Assembly: GCF_007970805.1 (NCBI RefSeq)
Contig: NZ_CP042433.1
Span: 1,674,001 to 1,738,000 of the forward strand
Direction: 5' to 3'
Length of the DNA stretch: 64,000 nucleotides
Source of the DNA: Flavisolibacter ginsenosidimutans
GTDB taxonomy: Bacteria > Bacteroidota > Bacteroidia > Chitinophagales > Chitinophagaceae
Part shown: one piece after another, positions 8,376 through 16,724 of the stretch
Position numbering within the stretch: position 1 is the stretch's first letter
Layout of the letters: each line of letters starts with the position of its first letter
Translations under genes and position numbers: made by a program
The notes under the pieces: model-generated
Told to the model about the DNA's origin: nothing
The model's database searches: none
The model's input: the letters and a program-made list of their open reading frames with translations, nothing else

Positions 8376-9641
8376 TTATCGGTGCAGGATGGGTTGTGCG
8401 GAAACAAGGCTTTGTTGCAACGGTAGCAGTACGATAAAGGTGGCGCCTTCGCCCTCTTTTGTTTTCGCCGTCACAAGGCCGTTGTGCTTTTCGATGATTT
8501 TTTTAACGATGGCCAGGCCAATGCCGGTGCCTTCGTATTCGCTTCGGCCGTGAAGCCGCTGAAAAAGTGTAAACACCTTGCCCAAAAATTGTTCATTGAA
8601 GCCGATGCCGTTGTCGCGGATATAAATTCGCAAATACTTCCCCTTTGAGTTTGCCGGAGCGTCGAAGGATTTGCTGGCCGTCAGATCGCTCCAAATCTTT
8701 ATCTCCGGCGAAGTATTGATTTTTGAAAACTTCAACGAATTGCTAATGATGTTTTGAAACACCTGCCTGATTTGGCCGGGTATCACTTCGGCCGAAGGCA
8801 GTTCTTCCACGGTCACTTTTGCGCCTTTTTCGTGGATGGAAAGCTCCAGATCAGAAAGGGTTTCGTTCAGTATTTGGTTCAGGTTTGCCGGCTTGAAATG
8901 CACAGCAGAGGAAAGCTTTGAGTAATTCAACAAATCGTTGATTAGGCTTCGCATTCTTTCCGCCGCCGAAGCTACTTTTTTCATATAAGGTTCCGCTTCG
9001 GAATGACCGGCCAGGAATTTCTCGCGAACCACGCCGGTAAAGGTGATGATTTTGCGAAGCGGCTCCTGCAAGTCGTGCGAAGCTACGGAAGCGTATTGTT
9101 GCAGTTCCGCATTGCTTGTTTCAAGCTCTTTGTTTGCCTGCGACAATGCTTTCGTTCGCTCCTCTACTTTGTCCTCTAACCGCAGGTTTGCTTCTTCCAA
9201 TGCTTTTTGTGTTTGCTTGCGAATTTCAATTTCTTCCTTCAGCGTTTCCTGCATCGTCTTCAGGGCCTTTGTTTGCTCGTAGAGCTTGCAAAAGGTTTTT
9301 ACTTTTAGCAAAAGCAGATCGGGATCGAAAGGTTTGGTGATGTAATCTACCCCGCCGGAAGCGTATCCTTTTGCAATGAAGCGCTTGTCAATGTTCACCG
9401 CCGAAAGAAAAATGATGGGGATGTTTTTTGTTTTGCTGTAGCCGGTAATGGTTTCGGCCACTTCGTAACCATCCATGCCGGGCATTTGCACGTCCAAAAT
9501 AACAAGGGCGTAATCGTTCCTCAGAATTTTCTTCAACGCCTCTTCTCCCGAAGCTGCCGTGTCCGCATCGTAAGCATGCAATTGCAACAGGGTTTTTAAA
9601 GAGTATAAATTTTCCTGTTTGTCGTCAACAAGTAAAATCAT
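8376..9641 (-). CDS. Receiver-histidine kinase hybrid (REC-HisKA-HATPase)
   Basis: A 421-residue soluble kinase with an N-terminal receiver domain (acceptor D50 in LVILDVQMPGMDG), a coiled-coil linker about 120-185, HisKA with H189 in VASHDLQEPLRKI, and HATPase with NSLKF, DNGIGF and GTGIGLAI boxes. The receiver-before-kinase order and the SHDLQEPL motif are those of phytochrome-like and bacteriophytochrome-partner kinases, but no photosensory domain is present. It is the first gene of the five-gene signalling operon, and its receiver could accept phosphate from another kinase and gate its own activity. The ATG at 9641 directly precedes ILLVDDK. The divergent region upstream faces the MerR gene. 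Confidence 0.9.
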   Translation of the reverse strand: MILLVDDKQENLYSLKTLLQLHAYDADTAASGEEALKKILRNDYALVILDVQMPGMDGYEVAETITGYSKTKNIPIIFLSAVNIDKRFIAKGYASGGVDYITKPFDPDLLLLKVKTFCKLYEQTKALKTMQETLKEEIEIRKQTQKALEEANLRLEDKVEERTKALSQANKELETSNAELQQYASVASHDLQEPLRKIITFTGVVREKFLAGHSEAEPYMKKVASAAERMRSLINDLLNYSKLSSAVHFKPANLNQILNETLSDLELSIHEKGAKVTVEELPSAEVIPGQIRQVFQNIISNSLKFSKINTSPEIKIWSDLTASKSFDAPANSKGKYLRIYIRDNGIGFNEQFLGKVFTLFQRLHGRSEYEGTGIGLAIVKKIIEKHNGLVTAKTKEGEGATFIVLLPLQQSLVSAQPILHR

Positions 9642-10003
9642 TTCGAAGGCGTAGGGTTTGTTTATTCATTCAAAGAAACGAACAGTTTTGGTCTTTCGTG
9701 CAAGAAGACAAAAAGCAGGCAGATTAAGGGGTTGCAAATCTTTCTGCCTCCACAACTCAGTGCAAAGCCAGGACATTGCCCGGCTTTTTACAGCCACTCG
9801 TTAAACATCCGAAAAATGATCTTTGTCTTGCATCTTCGGCTTTTGTCAAACCCTTGCCGGAAGAAGAAGTGTCCGCCCCGCAAAAGATTCATCGCCCTGC
9901 CAGCTTGTGACAAAACCGAATTTTGTTACGTGTAAAATGAAATTCCTTTGACTTTTCTTTCACAACCGGCCGGCCGCATTGGCCGTATGTTGGACCTGTT
10001 CCA
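9642..10003. other. Divergent intergenic region between signalling operon and MerR gene
   Basis: These 362 bp hold no credible gene; short frames here have no family resemblance and atypical composition. Promoters for both directions must lie here. I see no convincing Bacteroidota promoter pair. A palindrome CCGGCCGG at 9966-9973 and GGCC repeated at 9972 and 9981, 30-40 bp before the MerR start, could be an operator, but this is weak. Confidence 0.5.
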
Positions 10004-10882
10004 ATGTCAGGCATGAAAAACTTTTCCATTCAAGAATTAGCACGTCTTTCCGGACTGAAGGCTCATACTCTCCGTGTGTGGGAAATTCGCCACGCCGTTG
10101 TTTCCCCGCAACGCGGTTTGGGCAACAACCGCTATTATTCTGTTGACGAAATGGAAAAGCTTCTTCTGCTGGCTTTGATCAGCCACAGCGGACAGCGGAT
10201 TTCCACTCTTTCACAATTGAGCCTTTTGCAGTTGAAACAACGGGCTGACGGTTTGAAAAGCGAAGGCAGCCGGCAACAAAAAGCCGTTCATTCCCTCATC
10301 ATTTCAATGTATCGCCTGGATACCGAAAGCTTTGAAGCGGTCTTGAACGATTGCTTTCTGGGTTGGCCCTCGGGCACGGTAGTAAAAGCCGTTATTTATC
10401 CGTTTTTACACAAAGTGGACTTGCTTTACCGGGGAAGGCGAACAAACGAGGAACACCTTGCGGTGACGGCCATTCGTCAAAAACTTCATTGGAGCCTGGA
10501 GCGATTGGACGTGGTGCCAAAAAAGAAAAAAGCAATCTGGCTGTTTCTGCCAAAAGACACGCAGCTTGACCTCCTGCTGCTTTATCTCTGTTTTGTTTTA
10601 AAAGAGACAGGCCGCCGGGTTTTGTATCTCGGTGCGGATGTATCCATCCAAAACCTGGAAGATTTGTTTAGCGGAAAGAAGGCCGATTACCTGCTTACTT
10701 ACCTGCCCGAAAAGCACCGGTTTTCGCTGCCGCATTTGTCAGAAGTAATGGGCCGCTTTTTGCCGCAGGCGAAATTGCTGGTTGTCACAACGAATGCTTC
10801 GCAAGCACAGGAACCAGCAGAATCAAACGTTTCGCAGGTTGAACTTGATGAAGCACTGAGTTTTTTGAACCGCCTTGAATAA
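10004..10882 (+). CDS. MerR-family regulator with degenerate CarH-like sensor domain
   Basis: A 292-residue cytoplasmic transcription regulator. Residues 6-75 form the MerR winged helix (FSIQELARLSGLKAHTLRVWE, here split between helix and wing). Residues about 95-165 resemble the helical cap of CarH/LitR, and 175-270 the Rossmann cobalamin-binding fold. E150-H151 of the cap are present, but the Trp of the W-x9-EH motif is Leu, and the D-x-H-x-x-G loop that supplies the cobalt-ligating His reads DTQLDL (185-190). It therefore probably does not sense adenosylcobalamin in the CarH way. Starts at 10004 and 10013 are equally possible. No carotenoid genes are near. It is likely autoregulated through the divergent region. 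Confidence 0.85.
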   Translation: MSGMKNFSIQELARLSGLKAHTLRVWEIRHAVVSPQRGLGNNRYYSVDEMEKLLLLALISHSGQRISTLSQLSLLQLKQRADGLKSEGSRQQKAVHSLIISMYRLDTESFEAVLNDCFLGWPSGTVVKAVIYPFLHKVDLLYRGRRTNEEHLAVTAIRQKLHWSLERLDVVPKKKKAIWLFLPKDTQLDLLLLYLCFVLKETGRRVLYLGADVSIQNLEDLFSGKKADYLLTYLPEKHRFSLPHLSEVMGRFLPQAKLLVVTTNASQAQEPAESNVSQVELDEALSFLNRLE

Positions 10883-10904
10883 GCAGATTCACCGCGACCA
10901 AAAC

Positions 10905-10923
10905 GAAGGTCTTCCCTTCTTTT
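10905..10923 (+). terminator. Possible weak terminator after the MerR gene
   Basis: GAAGG (10905-10909) pairs with CCTTC (10915-10919), followed by TTTT. The five-base stem is short, so this is only tentative. Confidence 0.3.
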
Positions 10924-11112
10924 AAAAACCATGCGCATCGTTGCGATAGGACAGGACGGTGCTTTGAACGCAATGGAGCAAATTCATTGCTTTAATTTGA
11001 ACAATTGCGTTTAAACAATGTGGCTTGCTTTGCTTTTTATCCACTTTCCTTTTTCAGCGATTTTTGCTGTTGCCAAACGGAAAACGGTACGCAGGAATTT
11101 TGTCCTGCGTGA

Positions 11113-11147
11113 TTTGTTCCGCACCCAAAGCTTTGCCTGTATCTTCA
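11113..11147 (+). promoter_or_regulatory. Possible Bacteroidota-type promoter before the DUF5703 gene
   Basis: TTTG at 11113-11116 and TATCTTCA at 11140-11147 resemble the -33 TTTG and -7 TAnnTTTG elements of Bacteroidota promoters with a 23-bp spacer, 24 bp ahead of the start codon at 11171. The last bases of the -7 box deviate from consensus. Confidence 0.33.
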
Positions 11148-11170
11148 AGTTAAACACGCAACCGGCAAGC

Positions 11171-13489
11171 ATGAACAAGAACATCAAAATAATTTTTTGC
11201 CTCCTTTTATTCTTGCCTCTTTTCTTTAAGGCAACCGCGCAACCAAAAGAGCTGAACAATTGCAACATCACGTGGACAACGCAAAGCAAGAACAGCAGCG
11301 AGTCCATGCCTTGTGGCGGCGGCGATATTGGTTTGAACGTTTGGGTTGAAAACGGCGAGCTTCTTTTTTACATGCAGCGAAGTGGAATGTTTGACGAGGC
11401 CAACGCTTTGTTGAAACCGGGACGAGTTCGGATCAAGCTTTCGCCAAACCCGTTTGAAGGAACGAGTTTTCAGCAGCAATTGAATTTGAAAGATGGAAAC
11501 ATAACCATCAAGGCAAGCAATGGAAAAATAACAACAAATGTTTCTATTTGGGTAGATGTTTTTCGTCCGGTGATACACGTAGACATTAAAAGCGATCAGG
11601 CATTAACATCGGAAGTTGTTTACGAGAACTGGCGATACAAAGACCGGCCGCTGGTTGGACGAGCCAATAATGCAAACTCCTACAAATGGATGCCGCCTGC
11701 CGATGCCAAAACATTCAAAGACGAAATAAGCTTTGAAGGAAACGGCGTGGATTTTTATCACCGCAACAATCCATTTACCGTCTTCGACATGACGGTAAAA
11801 TACGAAGGGTTGGATTCGGTGAAAGATCAACTTTTCAACCCATTGAAAGACCTAACTTTTGGCGGCCGCATTGAAGGCGACAACCTGCAACCGGCTGGCG
11901 AAACAGAAGGCAGATACGTAAATACCGATTACAAAGGCTGGAAGCTAAAAAGCAAAAAATCTTTCCGTTCGCAAAGCATTGCTGTGTATTTGCATACAGA
12001 CCAATCTGCGACCTTACAGTCATGGAAAGACGGCTTGGAGAAAATTATTCATGAAGCAAATGCAGCGAAGCATACGCAACAGGAAACAAGAACTTGGTGG
12101 AAGAACTTTTGGGATCGCAGCTACATCTTCATCAATTCGGATAAAAATGACACGGCCGCAGCCTGGCAAGTTGGACGAAACTACCAGTTGATGCGTTACA
12201 TGCTTGGCTGCAATGCGTTTGGCACTTCGCCTACGAAATTCAACGGCGGACTCTTTACTTACGATCCATCGTTCGTAGATACAACTTATTCTTACACGCC
12301 TGATTTCCGCAACTGGGGCGGCGGCGTGCACACGGCGCAAAATCAACGACTCGTTTATTTTCCAATGATCAAAAGTGGCGACTTTGATCTGCTCAAACCA
12401 CAGTTTGATTTTTACCTCCGCATTCTGAAAAATGCGGAACTGCGCAGCAAGTTTTATTGGGGTCATGGTGGCGCTTGTTTCACCGAGCAAATGGAAAATT
12501 TCGGCCTGCCCAACATGGCCGAATACGGCGCAAAACGTCCGGCGAATTTTGACAAAGGCCTTCAATACAATGCCTGGCTTGAATACTTGTGGGATACGGT
12601 TTTTGAGTTTTGCCTGATGATGCTGGAAGAGGAACGTTACACGGGCAAAGACATTTCATCTTATGTACCTTTTATCGAAAGCTGCCTGCGTTTTTTTGAC
12701 GAGCATTATCAATACCTCGCTAAGCAAAGAGGCGCTAAAGCACTCGATGGAAGAGGACAACTCGTTCTTTATCCCGGCAGCGGTGCGGAGACCTTTAAGA
12801 TGGCGTACAATTCTACGTCAACCATCGCTGCGTTGAAAACCATTACAACAAGATTACTCGAACTGCCTTCGCAATATTTATCCGCACAAGAACGGAATCA
12901 TTTAGATAGTTTTTTGCGCCGCATCCCTCCCATTTCTTTTGCTGAATTCAACGGCAAGAAAACCATTGCGGCGGCCCTGCATTGGGAACGCATCAACAAC
13001 GAAGAATCGCCGCAGCTTTATCCTGTTTTCCCTTGGGGCATTTATGGTGTTGGCAAACCTGATTTAGACATTGCGAAGAATACATTTTTGCTTGACAGCA
13101 ATGTGATCAAATTCAAAAGTGCTAAAGGCTGGAAGCAGGACAACATCTTTGCCGCAAGACTAGGCTTAACAAGAGACGCAGCAAGGCTAACAACGCTCAA
13201 GCTGCAAAATTCTGGTAGGCGTTTTCCTGCATTCTATGGTCCCGGTTTCGACTGGACACCCGACCACAACTGGGGCGGCAGCGGCATGATTGGCTTGCAG
13301 GAAATGCTCATGCAAGTGGACGGTAAAAAGATTTATCTTTTTCCTGCATGGCCAAAAGATTGGAACGTGCACTTCAAACTTCACGCACCGTACCAGACAA
13401 CAGTCGAAGGCGTTCTCAAAAATGGCAAGATTGAATCCTTAATTGTTTTACCTGAAACACGAAAGAAAGACATCATTATCCTACTTTAA
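11171..13489 (+). CDS. Secreted DUF5703-domain protein, putative glycosidase
   Basis: A 772-residue exported protein with signal peptide MNKNIKIIFCLLLFLPLFF ending near ATAQ. The N-terminal half is a DUF5703 domain: the strands around ESMPCGGGDIGLNVWVENGELLFYMQRSG are its hallmark and resemble the beta-sandwich of GH95/GH65 enzymes. The C-terminal half has the aromatic and acidic pattern of an (alpha/alpha)6 barrel (GHGGACFTEQMENFGLP, TVFEFCLMMLEEERY). By analogy it would act on plant cell-wall sugars in the periplasm, but catalytic residues are not assigned for this family. The ATG at 11171 is chosen because it begins the signal peptide; an upstream frame lacks one. It is followed after 9 bp by the GH127 gene, so the two form an operon. 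Confidence 0.8.
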   Translation: MNKNIKIIFCLLLFLPLFFKATAQPKELNNCNITWTTQSKNSSESMPCGGGDIGLNVWVENGELLFYMQRSGMFDEANALLKPGRVRIKLSPNPFEGTSFQQQLNLKDGNITIKASNGKITTNVSIWVDVFRPVIHVDIKSDQALTSEVVYENWRYKDRPLVGRANNANSYKWMPPADAKTFKDEISFEGNGVDFYHRNNPFTVFDMTVKYEGLDSVKDQLFNPLKDLTFGGRIEGDNLQPAGETEGRYVNTDYKGWKLKSKKSFRSQSIAVYLHTDQSATLQSWKDGLEKIIHEANAAKHTQQETRTWWKNFWDRSYIFINSDKNDTAAAWQVGRNYQLMRYMLGCNAFGTSPTKFNGGLFTYDPSFVDTTYSYTPDFRNWGGGVHTAQNQRLVYFPMIKSGDFDLLKPQFDFYLRILKNAELRSKFYWGHGGACFTEQMENFGLPNMAEYGAKRPANFDKGLQYNAWLEYLWDTVFEFCLMMLEEERYTGKDISSYVPFIESCLRFFDEHYQYLAKQRGAKALDGRGQLVLYPGSGAETFKMAYNSTSTIAALKTITTRLLELPSQYLSAQERNHLDSFLRRIPPISFAEFNGKKTIAAALHWERINNEESPQLYPVFPWGIYGVGKPDLDIAKNTFLLDSNVIKFKSAKGWKQDNIFAARLGLTRDAARLTTLKLQNSGRRFPAFYGPGFDWTPDHNWGGSGMIGLQEMLMQVDGKKIYLFPAWPKDWNVHFKLHAPYQTTVEGVLKNGKIESLIVLPETRKKDIIILL

Positions 13490-13498
13490 TAATAAACG

Positions 13499-15517
13499 AT
13501 GAAAAAGATTTGTGCCGCTATCGTTTTTGCCTCACTCCTTTCCAGCAATGCTTTTGCGCAGGACAAAAGCTTAACCAACACCTCCAAAAGTTCCTTCGCA
13601 AAATTGTACAGCGTGAACATGAACGATGTGCAATGGACCACCGGCTTTTGGGCCGAACGCTTCAAGGTGTGCAAAGACTCGATGGTGCCGAACATGTGGC
13701 GCATCTACAACGACCCAAACATCTCGCATGCGTTTGAAAATTTCAAAATTGCCGCAGGCCTTGATACCGGCTCGCACAAAGGCCCATCCTTTCACGACGG
13801 CGATTACTACAAAACACTCGAAGCCGTTGCCGCTTTGTATGCCACTACCAAAGACAAACGCCTTGACGAAGCCATGGACAAAGCCATTGACGTCATCGGC
13901 AAGTCGCAACGCAGCGACGGCTACATTTACACCAAGAACGTCATCGAGCAAAAGAAAACCGGCGATAAAAAACAATTCGAAAGCCGCCTCAGTTTTGAAG
14001 CCTACAACATCGGTCACCTGATGACGGCCGCCTGCGTGCATTACCGTGCAACGGGCAAAACCTCCCTGCTCGACATCGCCAAAAAAGCATCCGATTATCT
14101 CTACCGCTTTTACGATACGGCCAGCGCCGAAACAGCCCGCAACGCCATCTGCCCTTCGCATTACATGGGCCTTGTGGAAATGTACCGCACCACCGGCGAC
14201 AAGCGCTACGAAAGCCTCGCTAAAAAGTTCATTGACGTTCGTGGTGTGTCCGTTGGCTCCGACGACAACTCCGACCGCTACCGCTTTCGTGACATGCAGG
14301 AAGTGCAGGGCCATGCGGTGAGAGCAAATTATTTGTTTGCCGGCGCTGCTGATCTCTATGCCGAGAACGGCGACACCTTGTTGCTCTCAACACTCTATCG
14401 CATGTGGGACGATGTGGTGAACCACAAGATGTACATCACCGGAGGCTGCGGCGCTTTGTACGACGGCGTTTCCAACGACGGTACTTCGTACAACCCCAAC
14501 GACGTGGAGAAGCTGCACCAGGCTTACGGCCGCAAGTACCAATTGCCAAACCTCACGGCGCACAACGAAACCTGCGCAAACATCGGCAACCTGCTTTGGA
14601 ACTGGCGCATGCTGCAAATCACCGGCGATGCAAAATATGCCGACGTGCTGGAAACGGCTTTGTACAACAGCATTCTTTCCGGCATCAGCTTAAACGGAAC
14701 AAAGTTTCTTTACACAAATCCCCTCGCCTACTCCGACGACATGCCCTTTCAGCAACGCTGGTCGAAGGACCGTGTGCCCTACATTGCTTTGTCCGATTGC
14801 TGTCCGCCCAACGTGGTACGCACCGTGGCCGAAGTAAGCGATTATATGTACAGCCTGTCCGACGAAGGATTGTACGTCAATCTTTACGGCGGCAATCGCC
14901 TGCAAACAACGTGGAAGAACAACTCCATTCGCCTGACGCAAACAACGGCTTATCCCTGGGAAGGCGCCGTTACGTTTACCGTTGAACAGATGCCCGCAAC
15001 CGCTTCGCTTTTTTTGCGCATCCCGGCCTGGGCCGGCGGCGCCACCATCCGTGTGAACGGAACGCCGTATGCAAAAGCGGTGGAAGCCGGAGCCTATGTG
15101 CAATTGAAACATGCGTGGAAGAAAGGCGATGTGGTCAAACTCTTTTTGCCGATGGAAGCAAAGCTGATTGAGTCCAACCCGCTGGTGGAAGAAACACGGG
15201 CGCAGGTGGCCGTGAAGCGTGGGCCGGTTGTCTATTGCCTCGAGTCGGCGGATGTTCCGGCGGGCAAAAACCCTTTCCAATTTGGCTTGCCGGTGACGGC
15301 GAAGTTTACCACCGAACCGATAACCATTGACGGTGCAAACATTATGAGTTTAAAAACCTCCGCACGGTTGATTGACGACGGCAGTTGGAACGATAAGTTG
15401 TACAAAGAAGTTTCGCAAAAGCCTGCACCGTCTGCGCCTGTCCGGCTTATTCCTTATTTCGCCTGGGGCAATCGTGGCCACGCAGAAATGACGGTGTGGA
15501 TGCCGGTGAGCCGATAA
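13499..15517 (+). CDS. GH127 (DUF1680) beta-L-arabinofuranosidase
   Basis: A 672-residue secreted enzyme with signal peptide ending NAFAQ at residue 21. The (alpha/alpha)6 barrel carries the GH127 zinc-cysteine centre: E357 and C359 in AHNETCAN, and C434-C435 in LSDCCPPNV. By alignment with bifidobacterial HypBA1, C434 is the expected nucleophile. C-terminal beta sandwiches follow. GH127 enzymes release beta-L-arabinofuranose; Bacteroides uses one on rhamnogalacturonan II. Codon use is strikingly rich in C-ending codons compared with the preceding DUF5703 gene. It ends 2 bp before a copy of the dispersed short repeat and abuts the AT-rich island. Confidence 0.9.
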   Translation: MKKICAAIVFASLLSSNAFAQDKSLTNTSKSSFAKLYSVNMNDVQWTTGFWAERFKVCKDSMVPNMWRIYNDPNISHAFENFKIAAGLDTGSHKGPSFHDGDYYKTLEAVAALYATTKDKRLDEAMDKAIDVIGKSQRSDGYIYTKNVIEQKKTGDKKQFESRLSFEAYNIGHLMTAACVHYRATGKTSLLDIAKKASDYLYRFYDTASAETARNAICPSHYMGLVEMYRTTGDKRYESLAKKFIDVRGVSVGSDDNSDRYRFRDMQEVQGHAVRANYLFAGAADLYAENGDTLLLSTLYRMWDDVVNHKMYITGGCGALYDGVSNDGTSYNPNDVEKLHQAYGRKYQLPNLTAHNETCANIGNLLWNWRMLQITGDAKYADVLETALYNSILSGISLNGTKFLYTNPLAYSDDMPFQQRWSKDRVPYIALSDCCPPNVVRTVAEVSDYMYSLSDEGLYVNLYGGNRLQTTWKNNSIRLTQTTAYPWEGAVTFTVEQMPATASLFLRIPAWAGGATIRVNGTPYAKAVEAGAYVQLKHAWKKGDVVKLFLPMEAKLIESNPLVEETRAQVAVKRGPVVYCLESADVPAGKNPFQFGLPVTAKFTTEPITIDGANIMSLKTSARLIDDGSWNDKLYKEVSQKPAPSAPVRLIPYFAWGNRGHAEMTVWMPVSR

Positions 15518-15518
15518 G

Positions 15519-15579
15519 ATTTTTATGTACTGAGCTACATTGCTACTATTGAGCGTCTGTTGCGTCGCACACTTGTGGG
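15519..15579 (+). repeat. Short dispersed repeat, copy 1
   Basis: Begins with TTTTTATGTAC immediately after the GH127 stop and ends with TTGCGTCGCACACTTGTG (one base differs from the core TTGCGTCGCACTCTTGT). Its middle (GCTACATTGCTACTATTGAG) matches copy 6 at 46036-46096 on the opposite strand. Confidence 0.75.
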
Positions 15580-15711
15580 TTTATATCGGCATTGAGCAAT
15601 AAAATTTATAGTCAAATAGGTGATTTCGAAGAATGAATTTGCTATGATTGTTCATGAAATGAATTTTTTAGAGGGTGTACTTGCACATATCTTAGTGTAG
15701 GTATCAATATT

Positions 15712-16506
15712 ATGATTGCAGCATCGTTCAGCGACATTCGTAAAAAAATTCAGCAGAATATTGACCTATCCAAGGACTCAATTTTAGTCTCAGTCGCTTG
15801 GTTTACTAGTAAAGACTTGCTTGGCAAACTAATAGACAGGATTGAATACGGCTGCAAAGTTGAAATTATCATTAGTGACCATCACGAAAACCAAAGATTA
15901 AGTTTTACGCAGTTTATAGAGAAAGGTGGTCAAATTCACATTTTACAGACACGGAGTGGCAAGTTCTTACACGACAAATTCGCCTTGTTTGATAACACTA
16001 AACTTATTGCTGGTTCTTACAACTGGACAAATTCAGCCGAGTTTTTTAATCATGAATTTATTATCCAAAGTGACGAGCCACAATTGACTAAACAATTCAG
16101 CATCAGGTTTGAAAACCTCAGAAAGATTGTTACGAACTACGACAAGCAAAAACTAATGGTTAGCGATAACTTAACGGCTGAGACAAAAGAAGAAGAATTT
16201 TTACGACTTGAGAACGAGTTGCATGATGAGTTAATTCAGTCAATTGACTTAACGTTGAAAGCTGGAGCAAAAGTTGACAAGCATATAATTCTAAATCAGA
16301 TTTACCGATACGGTGCAATTGGAGCAGCAAATAGACTTATCAAAGAGGGTACAGAGAAGCTACATTCCGGTTTTATCAAGCTATACGACGTCAACAGACT
16401 TGATTTGACAATCGAAAGCATCATACTCAAAGAAAAGTACCGTATTTTATTCAGTCACGACATTTTGGAGAAGGCACAGCAAAGACTTGATAAGCTTAAA
16501 ACTTGA
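15712..16506 (+). CDS. Single-HKD phospholipase-D-like nuclease domain protein
   Basis: A 264-residue soluble protein. Residues 1-130 are a PLD-like domain with one complete HKD motif: H87, K89 and D94 in LHDKFALFD, followed by GSYNWTNSAEF and E115. One motif per chain implies a dimer for activity, as in Nuc/BfiI-type nucleases. Residues 150-264 are helical and charged with no recognised domain. It could cleave nucleic acid or phosphodiesters in the cytoplasm; no signal peptide is present. Base composition is clearly more AT-rich than the flanking glycosidase genes, indicating horizontal acquisition. Together with the DUF262-HNH gene 218 bp downstream it resembles a phage-defence or restriction pair, which is inference. 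Confidence 0.82.
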   Translation: MIAASFSDIRKKIQQNIDLSKDSILVSVAWFTSKDLLGKLIDRIEYGCKVEIIISDHHENQRLSFTQFIEKGGQIHILQTRSGKFLHDKFALFDNTKLIAGSYNWTNSAEFFNHEFIIQSDEPQLTKQFSIRFENLRKIVTNYDKQKLMVSDNLTAETKEEEFLRLENELHDELIQSIDLTLKAGAKVDKHIILNQIYRYGAIGAANRLIKEGTEKLHSGFIKLYDVNRLDLTIESIILKEKYRILFSHDILEKAQQRLDKLKT

Positions 16507-16724
16507 CCGAAAGTATCTGTCAAAGCGCTAATGCCGTTGGTCGTGAGTTTGTTTCGCCGACAAAGTGCAAACAACAAAGCTAACTTAAACCTGAGGTCCT
16601 CCATCAAGCAGTATGAACAATGAACCTTAATTTATAAATTCGGAATTAATTCTCTGTTGTGATTATGTATTTTCCAAACTGCGCAAAGTCCTTCTGTGGG
16701 CAAAAATTTTAAACTTATTACAAT

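Noticed and set aside
13571..14314. 247-codon reverse frame inside the GH127 gene
   Set aside because: It arises from the C-ending codon bias of GH127 and resembles no protein family.
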